Source of the DNA: Lachnospiraceae bacterium UBA1778
GTDB taxonomy: Bacteria > Bacillota > Clostridia > Lachnospirales > Lachnospiraceae
Length of the DNA stretch: 40,407 nucleotides
Assembly: GCA_002315255.1 (NCBI GenBank)
Contig: DCGM01000042.1
Location: 13,108-53,514, forward strand
Reading direction: 5' to 3'
Below are positions 8,051-16,475 of this stretch, one piece after another. Positions within the stretch are counted from its first letter, which is position 1. Every line of letters starts with the position of its first letter. The notes below the pieces were generated by a model that saw nothing but the letters and a program-made list of their open reading frames with translations, was not told the origin of the DNA and ran no database searches. A program made the position numbers and the translations under genes.

Positions 8051-10354
8051 TTGTGTGATATGAATGCTGTTTTAAAGAAGCTTTCCTTGAAAAAACAATA
8101 TTTGTTTTTCTACATTGCTCTTCTGGCAGTTCCGGTTTTAATCGTTTCTTCCGGCCTTTTACTGTCTTTCCGCGAGCTGCGTTCCAAGGTGATCCAGTCT
8201 AATTATTCCGCTCTGGACCAGACCAGTCTGTCGGTGGAAACAGCGATTACAAGTCTTTCAGATCTGACAGCTATTATCGAAGCAGACCCTACGCTGAGCC
8301 GCTATTCTCTCAAGACTTCACCTATCCGAGCCATCGAGACCCTGAACAAACTGCGGAACAGTAACGCATCTGTCTCCAATATCGTTCTGCACGAAAAGGG
8401 AAGCGATCAGTTCTTTACTTCTTCCGGTTCATTTTATAACTCCGACCTGAGTTTTCAAAATTTTATACGCAACTACGCTATCAGCGAAAGTGAAAAATGG
8501 CTGGAACTTTTTGAAAATACCGCTGGGCTCTCTTTCTATTCCGGCCAGGCAGATTCACAGAGTACCACCGCCTGTTTATTTGTTTTCTATCCGATAACCT
8601 CATACGAAGGGGAATCCCTGTACAGCGGCAGAAATGCCGCGTATCTGATTCCTCAAAGTTACCTTCAGGAGATTTTTTTATCGTCACAGACTAAAAACCT
8701 GGAGATGGTGGTCATTCTTAACAAGGAGATGGAAACCCTGTCCCATACCCCTTATTCCAGTACAGAATATGGTTCGGAGGAACTGGAAAACATTCTGGGA
8801 CATCTGCTTTCAGATAAGATTCTGACAGAATCCCCGCAGGAGGAGCCTCTCAGCATCGGTAATAATCTGATATTCATCAAAAACTCTTCCAAAACAGGTC
8901 TCGTCTATCTTCGAATTCTGAGCCGGGAAAAGGCTTACGATCTCCTCTATCGTCTGACCTTTTTTATTGTGGGACTATTTCTTCTCACGGTCCTGGCCGG
9001 TGTCGGTCTGATCCTGTTCGGCATGAAGAGGCATTATGCGCCCATACACCAGTTAGCAGAAAAGGTTACGAAAAAGTTAAACAAAGCAGAGGGGAAGGCG
9101 TCGGGCGATGCCGCGCATAATCTGAATGAACTGTTTCAGCTGGAGCGGGCTTTTGATCGGATTTTTGCAGAGGACTTGAAAAATACCGATCTCTTCAAAG
9201 ATGAAAACCGCCACGGAATCATTGACCACTTCATCTCGGTCTGGATCTGCGGCAACATTAAAAGCAGAGAGGCTTTTGATAATATTTTGAGCAACACCGG
9301 TCTGAGCCTGCCCCTCCATTATTTTACGGTATTCGGTGTCGCCCTGCATCCGGACGCAAAGGAAAGCAGAAGCGCTGATTACAAAGATCTCTACCACGGA
9401 CTCCGCGAGGTGATTGAGAAAAGGGAGTCCTTTGTGCTGATTAAGGATCTCCTTTTTGATCATAAGCTTTTGCTGGTAATCAACAGTAACAAGTCTGATC
9501 CGAAATTCTACTACTCCCTCGCCCATGAGGTTTCCGATTATCTGAAAAGCCTGTCCGCAGGGGATGTGTCTATCGGCATCGGCGGATCTTATAACTCCTT
9601 TGACCAGTTAGGCCGTTCCTATCTGGACAGCACCAATGCATTGGACTACAGTATCATCTACGGAAGAGACTGCATCGTCACGCAGGGAATGTGCAGAAAC
9701 GACTTCGCCCGATCGAACTATCCTTCTGCAGACCTGAACGCGCTGTCAACCGCTATTTTTACGCAGAATAAGGAGTCCGCCTTTATGGCAATGGACCGGC
9801 TGAAGGAGTACATTTCTGAAGCAGAGTGCGATCTGCACAGTGCGAAATACATCTGCTATGATATGTTTGCTGCCCTAAAGCGGCTTCCTGAACCGACGGT
9901 TTCCTATGGTGCAGACGCTCAGAAGGGGCTCAACTACACCGGTCTTACAGACTTTGTGACCATCGACGAGTACTTTGAGAACTATAAAGAGATTCTCAGC
10001 GCCAAGCTGGCCGCGGTCTCCGATATTCCGAAATCCTCCCGGTTATCCGGTCAGGAGATCCGGGATTATATCGACCAGAATTTCTGCAGCTATGATTTTC
10101 AGGTCAGCCAGATGGCGGAACATTTTCACATTACGCCGCAGAATATGCGGAAGATTTTTAAAGAATACTGCGGATTGGGCATTACGGAATACGTGACCAC
10201 ACTCCGCATCGACAAAGCTACTGAGCTTCTCAAAAACACGGATCTGGATATTCAGACCATAACTGAAAGCATCGGCCTGTCCGATGTGTCCGGCTTCATC
10301 CGGCTGTTCAAACAAAAGACCGGGATGACTCCCGGCCAATACAGAAGATTCTGA
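8051..10354 (+). CDS. Membrane-anchored AraC-family regulator with extracytoplasmic sensor (YesS-like)
   Basis: One-component regulator, 767 residues. It has a first transmembrane segment at about residues 17-40, an extracytoplasmic sensor of roughly 260 residues, a second transmembrane segment near 300-322 (LTFFIVGLFLLTVLAG) and a cytoplasmic region ending in an AraC double helix-turn-helix at about 662-767 (closing GMTPGQYRRF). Size and order match B. subtilis YesS-type regulators, which sit beside LplB/YtcP-type transporters and control them. Divergent placement next to the transporter operon makes that operon the likely target. The start is ambiguous: TTG at 8051 lies 4 bases after AGGAG and ATG at 8060 lies 13 bases after it. 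The last 38 bases, including the stop, lie inside a 43-bp tandem duplication. Confidence 0.9.
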   Translation: MCDMNAVLKKLSLKKQYLFFYIALLAVPVLIVSSGLLLSFRELRSKVIQSNYSALDQTSLSVETAITSLSDLTAIIEADPTLSRYSLKTSPIRAIETLNKLRNSNASVSNIVLHEKGSDQFFTSSGSFYNSDLSFQNFIRNYAISESEKWLELFENTAGLSFYSGQADSQSTTACLFVFYPITSYEGESLYSGRNAAYLIPQSYLQEIFLSSQTKNLEMVVILNKEMETLSHTPYSSTEYGSEELENILGHLLSDKILTESPQEEPLSIGNNLIFIKNSSKTGLVYLRILSREKAYDLLYRLTFFIVGLFLLTVLAGVGLILFGMKRHYAPIHQLAEKVTKKLNKAEGKASGDAAHNLNELFQLERAFDRIFAEDLKNTDLFKDENRHGIIDHFISVWICGNIKSREAFDNILSNTGLSLPLHYFTVFGVALHPDAKESRSADYKDLYHGLREVIEKRESFVLIKDLLFDHKLLLVINSNKSDPKFYYSLAHEVSDYLKSLSAGDVSIGIGGSYNSFDQLGRSYLDSTNALDYSIIYGRDCIVTQGMCRNDFARSNYPSADLNALSTAIFTQNKESAFMAMDRLKEYISEAECDLHSAKYICYDMFAALKRLPEPTVSYGADAQKGLNYTGLTDFVTIDEYFENYKEILSAKLAAVSDIPKSSRLSGQEIRDYIDQNFCSYDFQVSQMAEHFHITPQNMRKIFKEYCGLGITEYVTTLRIDKATELLKNTDLDIQTITESIGLSDVSGFIRLFKQKTGMTPGQYRRF

Positions 10355-10402
10355 CAGGAAGACCCGGATGACTCCCGGCCAATACAGAAGATTCTGACAG
10401 AA
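10317..10402 (+). repeat. 43-bp tandem duplication of the regulator's 3' end
   Basis: 10317-10359 is repeated at 10360-10402 with very few mismatches (for example AGACCGGGAT against AGACCCGGAT). Each copy holds the codons for the last residues and the TGA stop; the second copy is untranslated. Confidence 0.9.
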
Positions 10403-10410
10403 AAACAGAA

Positions 10411-10452
10411 CGGCCCGGCATCCGAAAATCGGAATGCCGGGCCGTATTTTTT
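10411..10452. terminator. Bidirectional terminator between the regulator and GRE2
   Basis: CGGCCCGGCAT and ATGCCGGGCCG (10411-10444 overall) form a strong GC-rich stem with a further TCCG/CGGA extension. A T-rich run follows on the plus strand (TATTTTTTA) and TTCTGTTTTT on the minus strand, so it can end both convergent genes. Confidence 0.88.
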
Positions 10453-12625
10453 ATGCTTCTGCGATTACTCGCTCCACCGTCATCTTCCGGAATTCTTCGT
10501 TCAGAACAGAAAAATAAGCGGTAAAGCCGGTAACACGGACCACCAGGTCCGGATATTTATCAGGATGATCGTACGCATCCAATATCACGTTTTTGTCCAT
10601 AATATTGATGTTTATCAGGGTGCCGCCGGCCTTAAAGTGAGAGCGGATCATGCTCTGGATCACCGAAATCAGCTGATCCTTATCCGTAAGGTTCGGGCTG
10701 ACCTCCAACTGGAGAGGCGCCGTATTTCCGTAGCCGCACTGGACAGAGGCGACTGCATTCGAAATCGCAGTCAATGCCCCATCCTTCCGGAAGCCGGGAT
10801 GGGGGTTCGCGCCGTGGGAAATAGGCTCGCCCTTCTTTCGGCCGTTTGCGGTAGCACCGACTTCGTAGCCCATGCTGACCGTATTGGCCCAGGAGAACAG
10901 ACCGGGGATCATCATATGCCCGTCGGGAGTCCGGTCCTTTTTGATCATTGCTGTGAAGTCGCGGGAGATTCGGACCGCCCACTCATCGCCGAGAGAATTG
11001 CCCGAGCCATACCGGTCACCATGCCGAAGCATCGTCTGAATCAATGCGCCTTCCGGAGTCTCAAAATTATCCTGCAGGGCCTTATAACAGGAGTCCCACG
11101 TAAGGCGCCCTTCCTTTTCGATGAACTTCTGAAGAGCGGCAAAAGAATCCGCTGTAGTAGCCAGGGCCGAGCCATCCACTGCGATATTATAGAGATCCAC
11201 ACCGCCATTCGATACATCGAGTCCTCGCTCGATAGGACCGTGGGTTAACAGGTTCAGAATCAGCTCCGGCGCGTTTTTATACTGATTTTTCAGGTGGAAG
11301 TCGACTCCCTCCTTTACGCAGTCGATGGCCGCCTGAAGATGACGGAGGAAGACGCCGTATAGTTCTTCTGTCGTACGCTTTTCACAGGGCTCCGCCATAT
11401 ACTCATCAAGCGCCACTTCCATTACCTTCGCCAGATTGATCTTGATCAGGTCGTTCATCGTGTACTCCATGCCGGGCAGCGACATCCAGTTACAGCCTAC
11501 CGCGATCCTTTTTACTGCCAATTCTCTCGAATAGCCGTTCTTCATAAAGCCGTCAATGACCGAATCGCTTCCCACAAAGCGGGGATAAGCCTTCCGGTCT
11601 TCCGTGAGAATCTCCACTCCGCGGCGGAACAGTTCCGGATCCAGCTTGTCGTGAACGCCGATCGTCAGGTTAATCGAGGTTTTCAGCATATGGGCAGCTT
11701 CCAGAATGATAAAGGACAGTTCATTCGTCATGTCCTCCCCGTTCGCATCCGGACCGCCGATCTGATAATAATGGGTATCGACTAAAAGAAGGCAGGCAAT
11801 GATATATTTCGCCTTTTCCGCATCGATCCGCCCCTCTGCCTTATCCTTCTCATAATAGGGACGAAGAAGCACATCCAGCTGGCAGCCCGCACCGGCCCGG
11901 TCATAGGTCCGGTTGCACATATTGACCCAGGCGATCCATTGGCACACTTCACGGAAGGTCTTAGGCACTCCGTCAATGATATTCGCATTCGCCTCAGCCA
12001 TCTCATGAAGATTCTCTCGAAGCTCGGGATCAGTCTCTGCGCTCTCCTTCCGGCGGATTTCCTGAAGCGTCCGCTCCATCCAGTTCCGGATTCCGCCGAG
12101 CACCATCTTCTCCGCATCGTAAAGTTCTTTCGCTTCCGGATGAATCTTACTGTACTTTTCAACCTTGTCCCGAAGGCCGCCGAAGCCCAGTTCCAAACCG
12201 ATCTGGTAGTCCGGCGCGAAATGATGCATCTTGCCGATGCCGGGAATGATATTGTACTTTTCGTGGATAGGCTTTAACCGGCTGTAATCAAAAACCGGGG
12301 CCATCTCCAGATTCTTACTGGACACCGCGCTTTCAAAAGGACGGAGGCGCTGAAGGATATACATCCAGCGGCCGGCCAGAGCATCCCGGGAATCTACATA
12401 GACCGGGTGCTTCATCATGACTTCCGTGAAGTTTTTAGCCCAAAGATCCGCGCCGTAAAAAGTGCTGTTCTCCTTATCATTGAATTCAATATTCATCTGA
12501 ACGTCTTCCGTCGGAAGAACGCTGCCGTAGTCATCCTCGTTCATGTAGGAATTCTTTTCGTACTTTTCTCTGGTCTGCTGCTCCTTCACCGCGCGGAGCG
12601 CATCGATTCTTTCCTGATAGTTCAT
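10451..12625 (-). CDS. Glycyl radical enzyme 2 (paralogue of GRE1, substrate unknown)
   Basis: Complete glycyl radical enzyme of 724 residues. The start is fixed by AGGAGATC upstream of 12625. The thiyl-site cysteine is expected at Cys378 (GCNWMSLPGMEYTMND) and the radical glycine at Gly700 (VVRVTGFTAYF), 24 residues from the C-terminus as usual for the family. It shares with GRE1 the GCNW motif and the Gly-Phe radical loop, so both belong to the same uncharacterised subgroup, lacking both the Cys-Cys of pyruvate formate-lyase and the Cys-x-Glu of GRE dehydratases. It stands alone on the minus strand with no activase of its own; the enzyme at 2150-3043 could activate it. A divergent AraC regulator lies 319 bases upstream. 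Annotation as formate C-acetyltransferase would be misleading. Confidence 0.93.
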   Translation of the reverse strand: MNYQERIDALRAVKEQQTREKYEKNSYMNEDDYGSVLPTEDVQMNIEFNDKENSTFYGADLWAKNFTEVMMKHPVYVDSRDALAGRWMYILQRLRPFESAVSSKNLEMAPVFDYSRLKPIHEKYNIIPGIGKMHHFAPDYQIGLELGFGGLRDKVEKYSKIHPEAKELYDAEKMVLGGIRNWMERTLQEIRRKESAETDPELRENLHEMAEANANIIDGVPKTFREVCQWIAWVNMCNRTYDRAGAGCQLDVLLRPYYEKDKAEGRIDAEKAKYIIACLLLVDTHYYQIGGPDANGEDMTNELSFIILEAAHMLKTSINLTIGVHDKLDPELFRRGVEILTEDRKAYPRFVGSDSVIDGFMKNGYSRELAVKRIAVGCNWMSLPGMEYTMNDLIKINLAKVMEVALDEYMAEPCEKRTTEELYGVFLRHLQAAIDCVKEGVDFHLKNQYKNAPELILNLLTHGPIERGLDVSNGGVDLYNIAVDGSALATTADSFAALQKFIEKEGRLTWDSCYKALQDNFETPEGALIQTMLRHGDRYGSGNSLGDEWAVRISRDFTAMIKKDRTPDGHMMIPGLFSWANTVSMGYEVGATANGRKKGEPISHGANPHPGFRKDGALTAISNAVASVQCGYGNTAPLQLEVSPNLTDKDQLISVIQSMIRSHFKAGGTLININIMDKNVILDAYDHPDKYPDLVVRVTGFTAYFSVLNEEFRKMTVERVIAEA

Positions 12626-12780
12626 GTTATCTGATCTCCTTTTGAATAAAAAAATGATCTTCTTCTGAATACTGTCTATTTCCCTTTTTCATGGGGCCTC
12701 CGTTTTAGGAAAAGGGAGGGGGCCTCTTCTGCCATTGTAAAAAGAATCATGGTTCTGTGTTATCCCAATCTTGTTCATTT

Positions 12781-12811
12781 TTGTTCCATTCTTGTCATCA
12801 TTTCGGAACAA
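12781..12811. promoter_or_regulatory. Inverted repeat, candidate operator between GRE2 and the AraC regulator
   Basis: TTGTTCC at 12781-12787 and GGAACAA at 12805-12811 are perfect 7-bp inverted arms separated by 17 bases, a centre spacing of about two helical turns. It lies in the divergent region 12626-12944, which otherwise shows only A/T tracts, a C-rich stretch near 12695-12725 and no convincing promoter. The adjacent AraC protein is the natural candidate ligand. Confidence 0.45.
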
Positions 12812-12944
12812 TCGCGTAAAAAAAATGAAAATAGTGAGAAATCTCCTGTCATATTTGTTGTATTATTGCAAAAAATGTAATAGAGTGATCAGAGAACATA
12901 TTCTTCAGATCCTTCGTGGCGACGATAGAAAAGAAAGGAAAAAG

Positions 12945-13901
12945 ATGGGAAGCACCGGGTTTGTCAGAAATAAGCGAGTCGATATGGACGGTAGCGGGAG
13001 CATTGTCAAGGTCTATCGGAATAGCGGCCTAAAGCAGGTCGTCTCCATTCTTCCGGACAGTTTTAACGAAAAAATCGAATACTCGCCGGAAGTCCCCTAC
13101 AGCATCGTAAAACAGCTTTATCAGGAGGGTTCGGTGAAGAACCATTCCTATCTCCACTATGCGGACACCTTAGAGATCATGGTATTTCGAGGACTCCGAG
13201 GAACCGTCACCGCCTACGGCAACCAGTATCTTCTGGACAGTTCTCCGCGGATCTTCGTAATCCTTCCCGGTATCGTTCACGATGTGGCCATCGAACCCTC
13301 GGAGCAGGGAATGGAAATCTGCCTGAAGTTTGATCTTCAGCAGATGAAAAACTTCCTGGACCTGCAGGGTTTTCTGAAGAACAACGGCAGAGAACTGGAT
13401 GATCTCGCCGCATCCCAGCCGGACTTTGAACTCTTCTGGGGCACCGTCATGGAATTGGCAGAAAAGGATAACGAAGATGTATACGTCCGCATGTCTCTTT
13501 GCCTTAAGCTGTTCCGCCTTCTGGATCAGGGGATCTCCTCTGATTTCCGGGAAAACGGCCTCATCATCCCCCATGATGAGACGCTGACCCGGCTGATCCG
13601 TTGGACCAATGTTCATTTCTGCGAGCGTATCACTTTAGAAGATGCCGCCGCCTATGTAAACATGGACAAATACTATTTTTGCAAATATTTCAAAAAAAAC
13701 ACCTGCACCACCTATCTCCAGTACGTCCTTCAGCTTCGGATCAGCCATGCGGAGCACCTGCTTCTCACAGGAAAAAGCGTCACCGACTGCTGCTACGAGT
13801 GCGGTTTCGACAGTGTGCCATACTTTATTCAGCTGTTTAAGAGAAAGGTCGGCTGCACCGCTGCCCAGTACCGGAAAAAGGTTCTCTCGCAACATTTCTG
13901 A
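12945..13901 (+). CDS. AraC-family transcriptional regulator (cupin sensor plus HTH)
   Basis: Soluble regulator of 318 residues. The open frame extends back to 12771, but the ATG at 12945 is preceded by AAAGGAAAAAG and starts the conserved part, so it is preferred. The N-terminal half resembles the AraC ligand-binding cupin (LEIMVFRGLRGTVTAYG then FVILPGIVHDV). The C-terminal ~110 residues (from about 209) carry the two helix-turn-helix motifs (LEDAAAYVNMDKYYFCKYFK; CCYECGFDSVPYFIQLFKRK). It is divergent from GRE2 and followed 179 bases later by an oxidoreductase, so it probably senses a pathway sugar and controls one or both. Confidence 0.92.
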   Translation: MGSTGFVRNKRVDMDGSGSIVKVYRNSGLKQVVSILPDSFNEKIEYSPEVPYSIVKQLYQEGSVKNHSYLHYADTLEIMVFRGLRGTVTAYGNQYLLDSSPRIFVILPGIVHDVAIEPSEQGMEICLKFDLQQMKNFLDLQGFLKNNGRELDDLAASQPDFELFWGTVMELAEKDNEDVYVRMSLCLKLFRLLDQGISSDFRENGLIIPHDETLTRLIRWTNVHFCERITLEDAAAYVNMDKYYFCKYFKKNTCTTYLQYVLQLRISHAEHLLLTGKSVTDCCYECGFDSVPYFIQLFKRKVGCTAAQYRKKVLSQHF

Positions 13902-14080
13902 CGAAGCCCTGTATAGCACGGGCGTATCAATCCCCGTTTTCATTGCAATAATGCGATATCAATCTGCCAATATTGAATATCGAATTTTCCTCAATGATGC
14001 CGCATAATCGAAGAGAACATTACCTTCCGTTCCGAGGAGATCTCCAAGGTTCCGGAAGAATGAAACCGAGAGGGAAAAAA

Positions 14081-15169
14081 ATGAAGATCGGTATTATCGG
14101 ATGCGGCGGAATCGCTTTCGGCAAGCATATGCCGTGCATGAAAAAGGATGGCGGGTTTGAGATTCTGGCCCTCTGCGATGTGATTGCAGAGCGGGCAGAG
14201 AATGCCGCAAAAGAATACGGTGTGGAAGGGGCCCGGGTCTATACGGACTATACCGAGCTTCTTCAGAAAGAGAAGGACATTGAAACCATCTATGTGCTCA
14301 CGCCTAACCGCATGCACAGCGCGATCACCGTGGCTGCTTTAGATGCAGGCTTCAATGTGCTCTGTGAGAAACCGATGGCCATCAACTATGAAGAAGCAAA
14401 GAAGATGCTGGAAGCCGAAAAAAGAAGCGGCAAACTCCTGACCATCGGATATCAGCACCGTCAGGATCACGATGTCCAGTACGTCAAGAAAGAGATGCTG
14501 AAGGATACCTTCGGAGAAATCTACTATGCAAAGGCCCGGGTTTTAAGAAGAAGGGGCGTTCCGACCCACGGTGTCTTCCAGAACGAATATGAGCAGGGAG
14601 GCGGCTGTCTGGTGGATGTGGGCACGCATGCATTGGATACGGTTCTGTGGCTCATGAACAACTATGAGCCTGCCTATGTGGTAGGTTCTGTCTATCATAA
14701 GCTGGGCAGTCTTCCCGAAGAGATGCAGGGCAATCCCATGGGCACATGGACCACAGAAAACTTCCAGGTGGAAGACAGTGCCTTTGGATATATCGTTATG
14801 AAAAACGGAGCCACAGTCCTTCTGGAAACCAGCTGGGCATTGAATATGCTGGAAGGCGAATCCGTTCAGTATCAGCTCTGCGGCACCCGGGCCGGCTGCG
14901 ACAACTTTACCGTCAACGGGAAGCTCAGAATCAATGGGGTGAAAAACGGCGTCCAGTTTATCGAAGAGCCCTCTTTCGCCGCAGGCGGTATCGCCTTCTA
15001 TGACGGGAAAAGTACCGATCCCCGTACCGAGGAGCAGCGTGTCTTCCGTGAAGCCTGCGAAGGCAAGGGCGAACTGACCGTCCGTTCGGAGCAGGCTGCC
15101 GTCGTGACCATGCTTTTAAGCGCTATTTACGAATCTGCAAAGACCGGAAAACCGGTTTTCTTTAACTGA
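14081..15169 (+). CDS. Gfo/Idh/MocA-family NAD(P)-dependent oxidoreductase
   Basis: Cytoplasmic dehydrogenase of 362 residues, acting on a sugar, inositol or similar polyol. The N-terminal Rossmann motif is GCGGIAFGKH (residues 7-16), the conserved catalytic-site EKP is at 96-98 (Lys97), and the C-terminal domain shows DVGTH with Asp179 and His183, all as expected for an active family member. A start 36 codons upstream is open but lacks a ribosome site; ATG 14081 has GAGAGG before it. It follows the AraC gene and ends at a bidirectional terminator. In this family some members reduce or oxidise anhydro-sialic acids or inositols; which substrate applies cannot be read from the sequence. Confidence 0.93.
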   Translation: MKIGIIGCGGIAFGKHMPCMKKDGGFEILALCDVIAERAENAAKEYGVEGARVYTDYTELLQKEKDIETIYVLTPNRMHSAITVAALDAGFNVLCEKPMAINYEEAKKMLEAEKRSGKLLTIGYQHRQDHDVQYVKKEMLKDTFGEIYYAKARVLRRRGVPTHGVFQNEYEQGGGCLVDVGTHALDTVLWLMNNYEPAYVVGSVYHKLGSLPEEMQGNPMGTWTTENFQVEDSAFGYIVMKNGATVLLETSWALNMLEGESVQYQLCGTRAGCDNFTVNGKLRINGVKNGVQFIEEPSFAAGGIAFYDGKSTDPRTEEQRVFREACEGKGELTVRSEQAAVVTMLLSAIYESAKTGKPVFFN

Positions 15170-15170
15170 T

Positions 15171-15209
15171 AAAAAAGGCTGCATTCCGAAGTTTGCAGCC
15201 TTTCTTTTC
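15171..15209. terminator. Bidirectional terminator between the two oxidoreductase genes
   Basis: AAAGGCTGCA (15174-15183) pairs with TGCAGCCTTT (15194-15203). TTTCTTTTCT follows on the plus strand and a T6 run on the minus strand. It separates convergent genes. Confidence 0.85.
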
Positions 15210-15226
15210 TGTTTCTTATCTGTTTC

Positions 15227-16228
15227 TTATCCGATTCGGATACGCTTTCCGTCTTCCCTGGCAGATTCATAAGCTGCCTTCATATATTTCACCATATCGA
15301 TGGCGCCGTCCATGCCGTAAGCATTGACGGTACAGCCGTTTCTGCAGGCATCCACCCATGTGGCTATCGGCGTCTTCAGGGGGCTATTAAGTGCAGACAG
15401 ATCCAGCACTTCCCGCTTTCCGTTCACATTCAGTTCCGCCATGTCGCCGCCGCCGAAACGTGCATAATACGCTCCCTTTGTACCATACACATTCAGTTCA
15501 AATACACTGATCAGCGGAGATACAAAAGTAGCTTCAATGTCACCGATGGCCCCGTTTTTGAATTTTACATTACAAGAAGCCGTATCCTCTACCGGCTTAT
15601 GGATAATATCATAGCTGAAGGTGGAACTGACGGACTCGAATTCTCCCATGATATACCTGGCCAGATAAGCAGAGTTGAAGCCGAGATCGATCATCGCGCC
15701 GCCTCCGGTGATGTCAGGATCATACCAGTAATCCGGAAGGCTTCCGGCGATGGCACCGGCATGACCGCACATGCACCGAAAAGCCACCGGTTTTCCTAGT
15801 GTCCCATCCTCCAGAAGTTTTCTGGCATAGGCCAGCTGAGGAATCGCGAGTCGCATAAAAGAGATGCAGAACTGAACGTGATTCCGCTCTACCGCTGCCT
15901 TAATCTCTTCCGCTTCCTCTACGGAAAATGCCAGGACCTTCTCCGTAAAAATATGTTTTCCATGGTTTGCCGCAGAGATCAGGATCTCTTTGTGGTTTTT
16001 CGGATCAGAGCACACCAGAACGCCGTCCACATCTTCCCTGGAAAGAACAGCCTCCAGATCTGTATAGAAATCAACGCCGTAAAACTCTCCCCATTCTCTG
16101 GCTAAAGCTTCATCTCTGTCCCAGACGGCTACAATGCTGCAATCCGGCTGGTTTAATAAATCTTTTGCATATCTGGCATCCGGAAACGCATGAGGATGCC
16201 ACCTGCTTAACAATGCTACTCTGAACAT
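15227..16228 (-). CDS. Divergent Gfo/Idh/MocA-family oxidoreductase
   Basis: 333 residues with the family's two-domain layout, starting at 16228 after AGGAGGAAG. Two positions are unusual. The N-terminus reads VALLSRWHPHAF in place of a glycine-rich GxGxxG loop. The catalytic-region motif that is normally DxGxH reads IDLGFN (Asp181, Asn185), so the usual catalytic His is Asn. The EKP lysine is kept as EKV (Lys97). It may still bind NAD(H) through a modified loop, or act on a substrate not needing the His. It diverges from the GRE3 operon across a 247-base region and converges on the first oxidoreductase, which suggests membership of the same pathway. Confidence 0.88.
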   Translation of the reverse strand: MFRVALLSRWHPHAFPDARYAKDLLNQPDCSIVAVWDRDEALAREWGEFYGVDFYTDLEAVLSREDVDGVLVCSDPKNHKEILISAANHGKHIFTEKVLAFSVEEAEEIKAAVERNHVQFCISFMRLAIPQLAYARKLLEDGTLGKPVAFRCMCGHAGAIAGSLPDYWYDPDITGGGAMIDLGFNSAYLARYIMGEFESVSSTFSYDIIHKPVEDTASCNVKFKNGAIGDIEATFVSPLISVFELNVYGTKGAYYARFGGGDMAELNVNGKREVLDLSALNSPLKTPIATWVDACRNGCTVNAYGMDGAIDMVKYMKAAYESAREDGKRIRIG

Positions 16229-16297
16229 ACATCTTCCTCCTGAACGCGTGTATTGAGATTATTCTATGATCTTCATCCCACGAAAAAAAGTCCGGAT

Positions 16298-16311
16298 ATT
16301 GGCAAACCAAT
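16298..16311. promoter_or_regulatory. Short inverted repeat, possible operator upstream of GRE3
   Basis: ATTGG-CAAA-CCAAT at 16298-16311, within the divergent region between the second oxidoreductase and GRE3 and upstream of the predicted GRE3 promoter. Only 5-bp arms, so support is modest. Confidence 0.3.
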
Positions 16312-16366
16312 GTTGTAATATTGCCTTTCCGGGGTCATGGAAATCGCGGATTGTTTTCGTTTTTAT

Positions 16367-16394
16367 TTGGACAGAAAATACAGATATATATAAT
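16367..16394 (+). promoter_or_regulatory. Predicted promoter of the GRE3 operon
   Basis: TTGGAC (16367-16372), 16-base spacer, perfect TATAAT (16389-16394), giving a leader of about 75 bases before the GRE3 start. Confidence 0.5.
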
Positions 16395-16475
16395 ATTATC
16401 TATGGTTTTTCTAAAAAAACAGTGATATATTAGGCTTGCGTTTGTGAGCAGATAATTAAGAAAAGGAGTCTGATC

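Noticed and set aside
10565..11248. 227-codon open frame antisense to GRE2
   Set aside because: Shadow of a well-supported gene; composition and lack of a ribosome site argue against coding.
10451..12625. Pyruvate formate-lyase (pflB) as the identity of the GREs
   Set aside because: The Cys-Cys pair is missing (GCNW or GCYEP instead) and the neighbours are sugar-catabolic, so only the superfamily is assigned.
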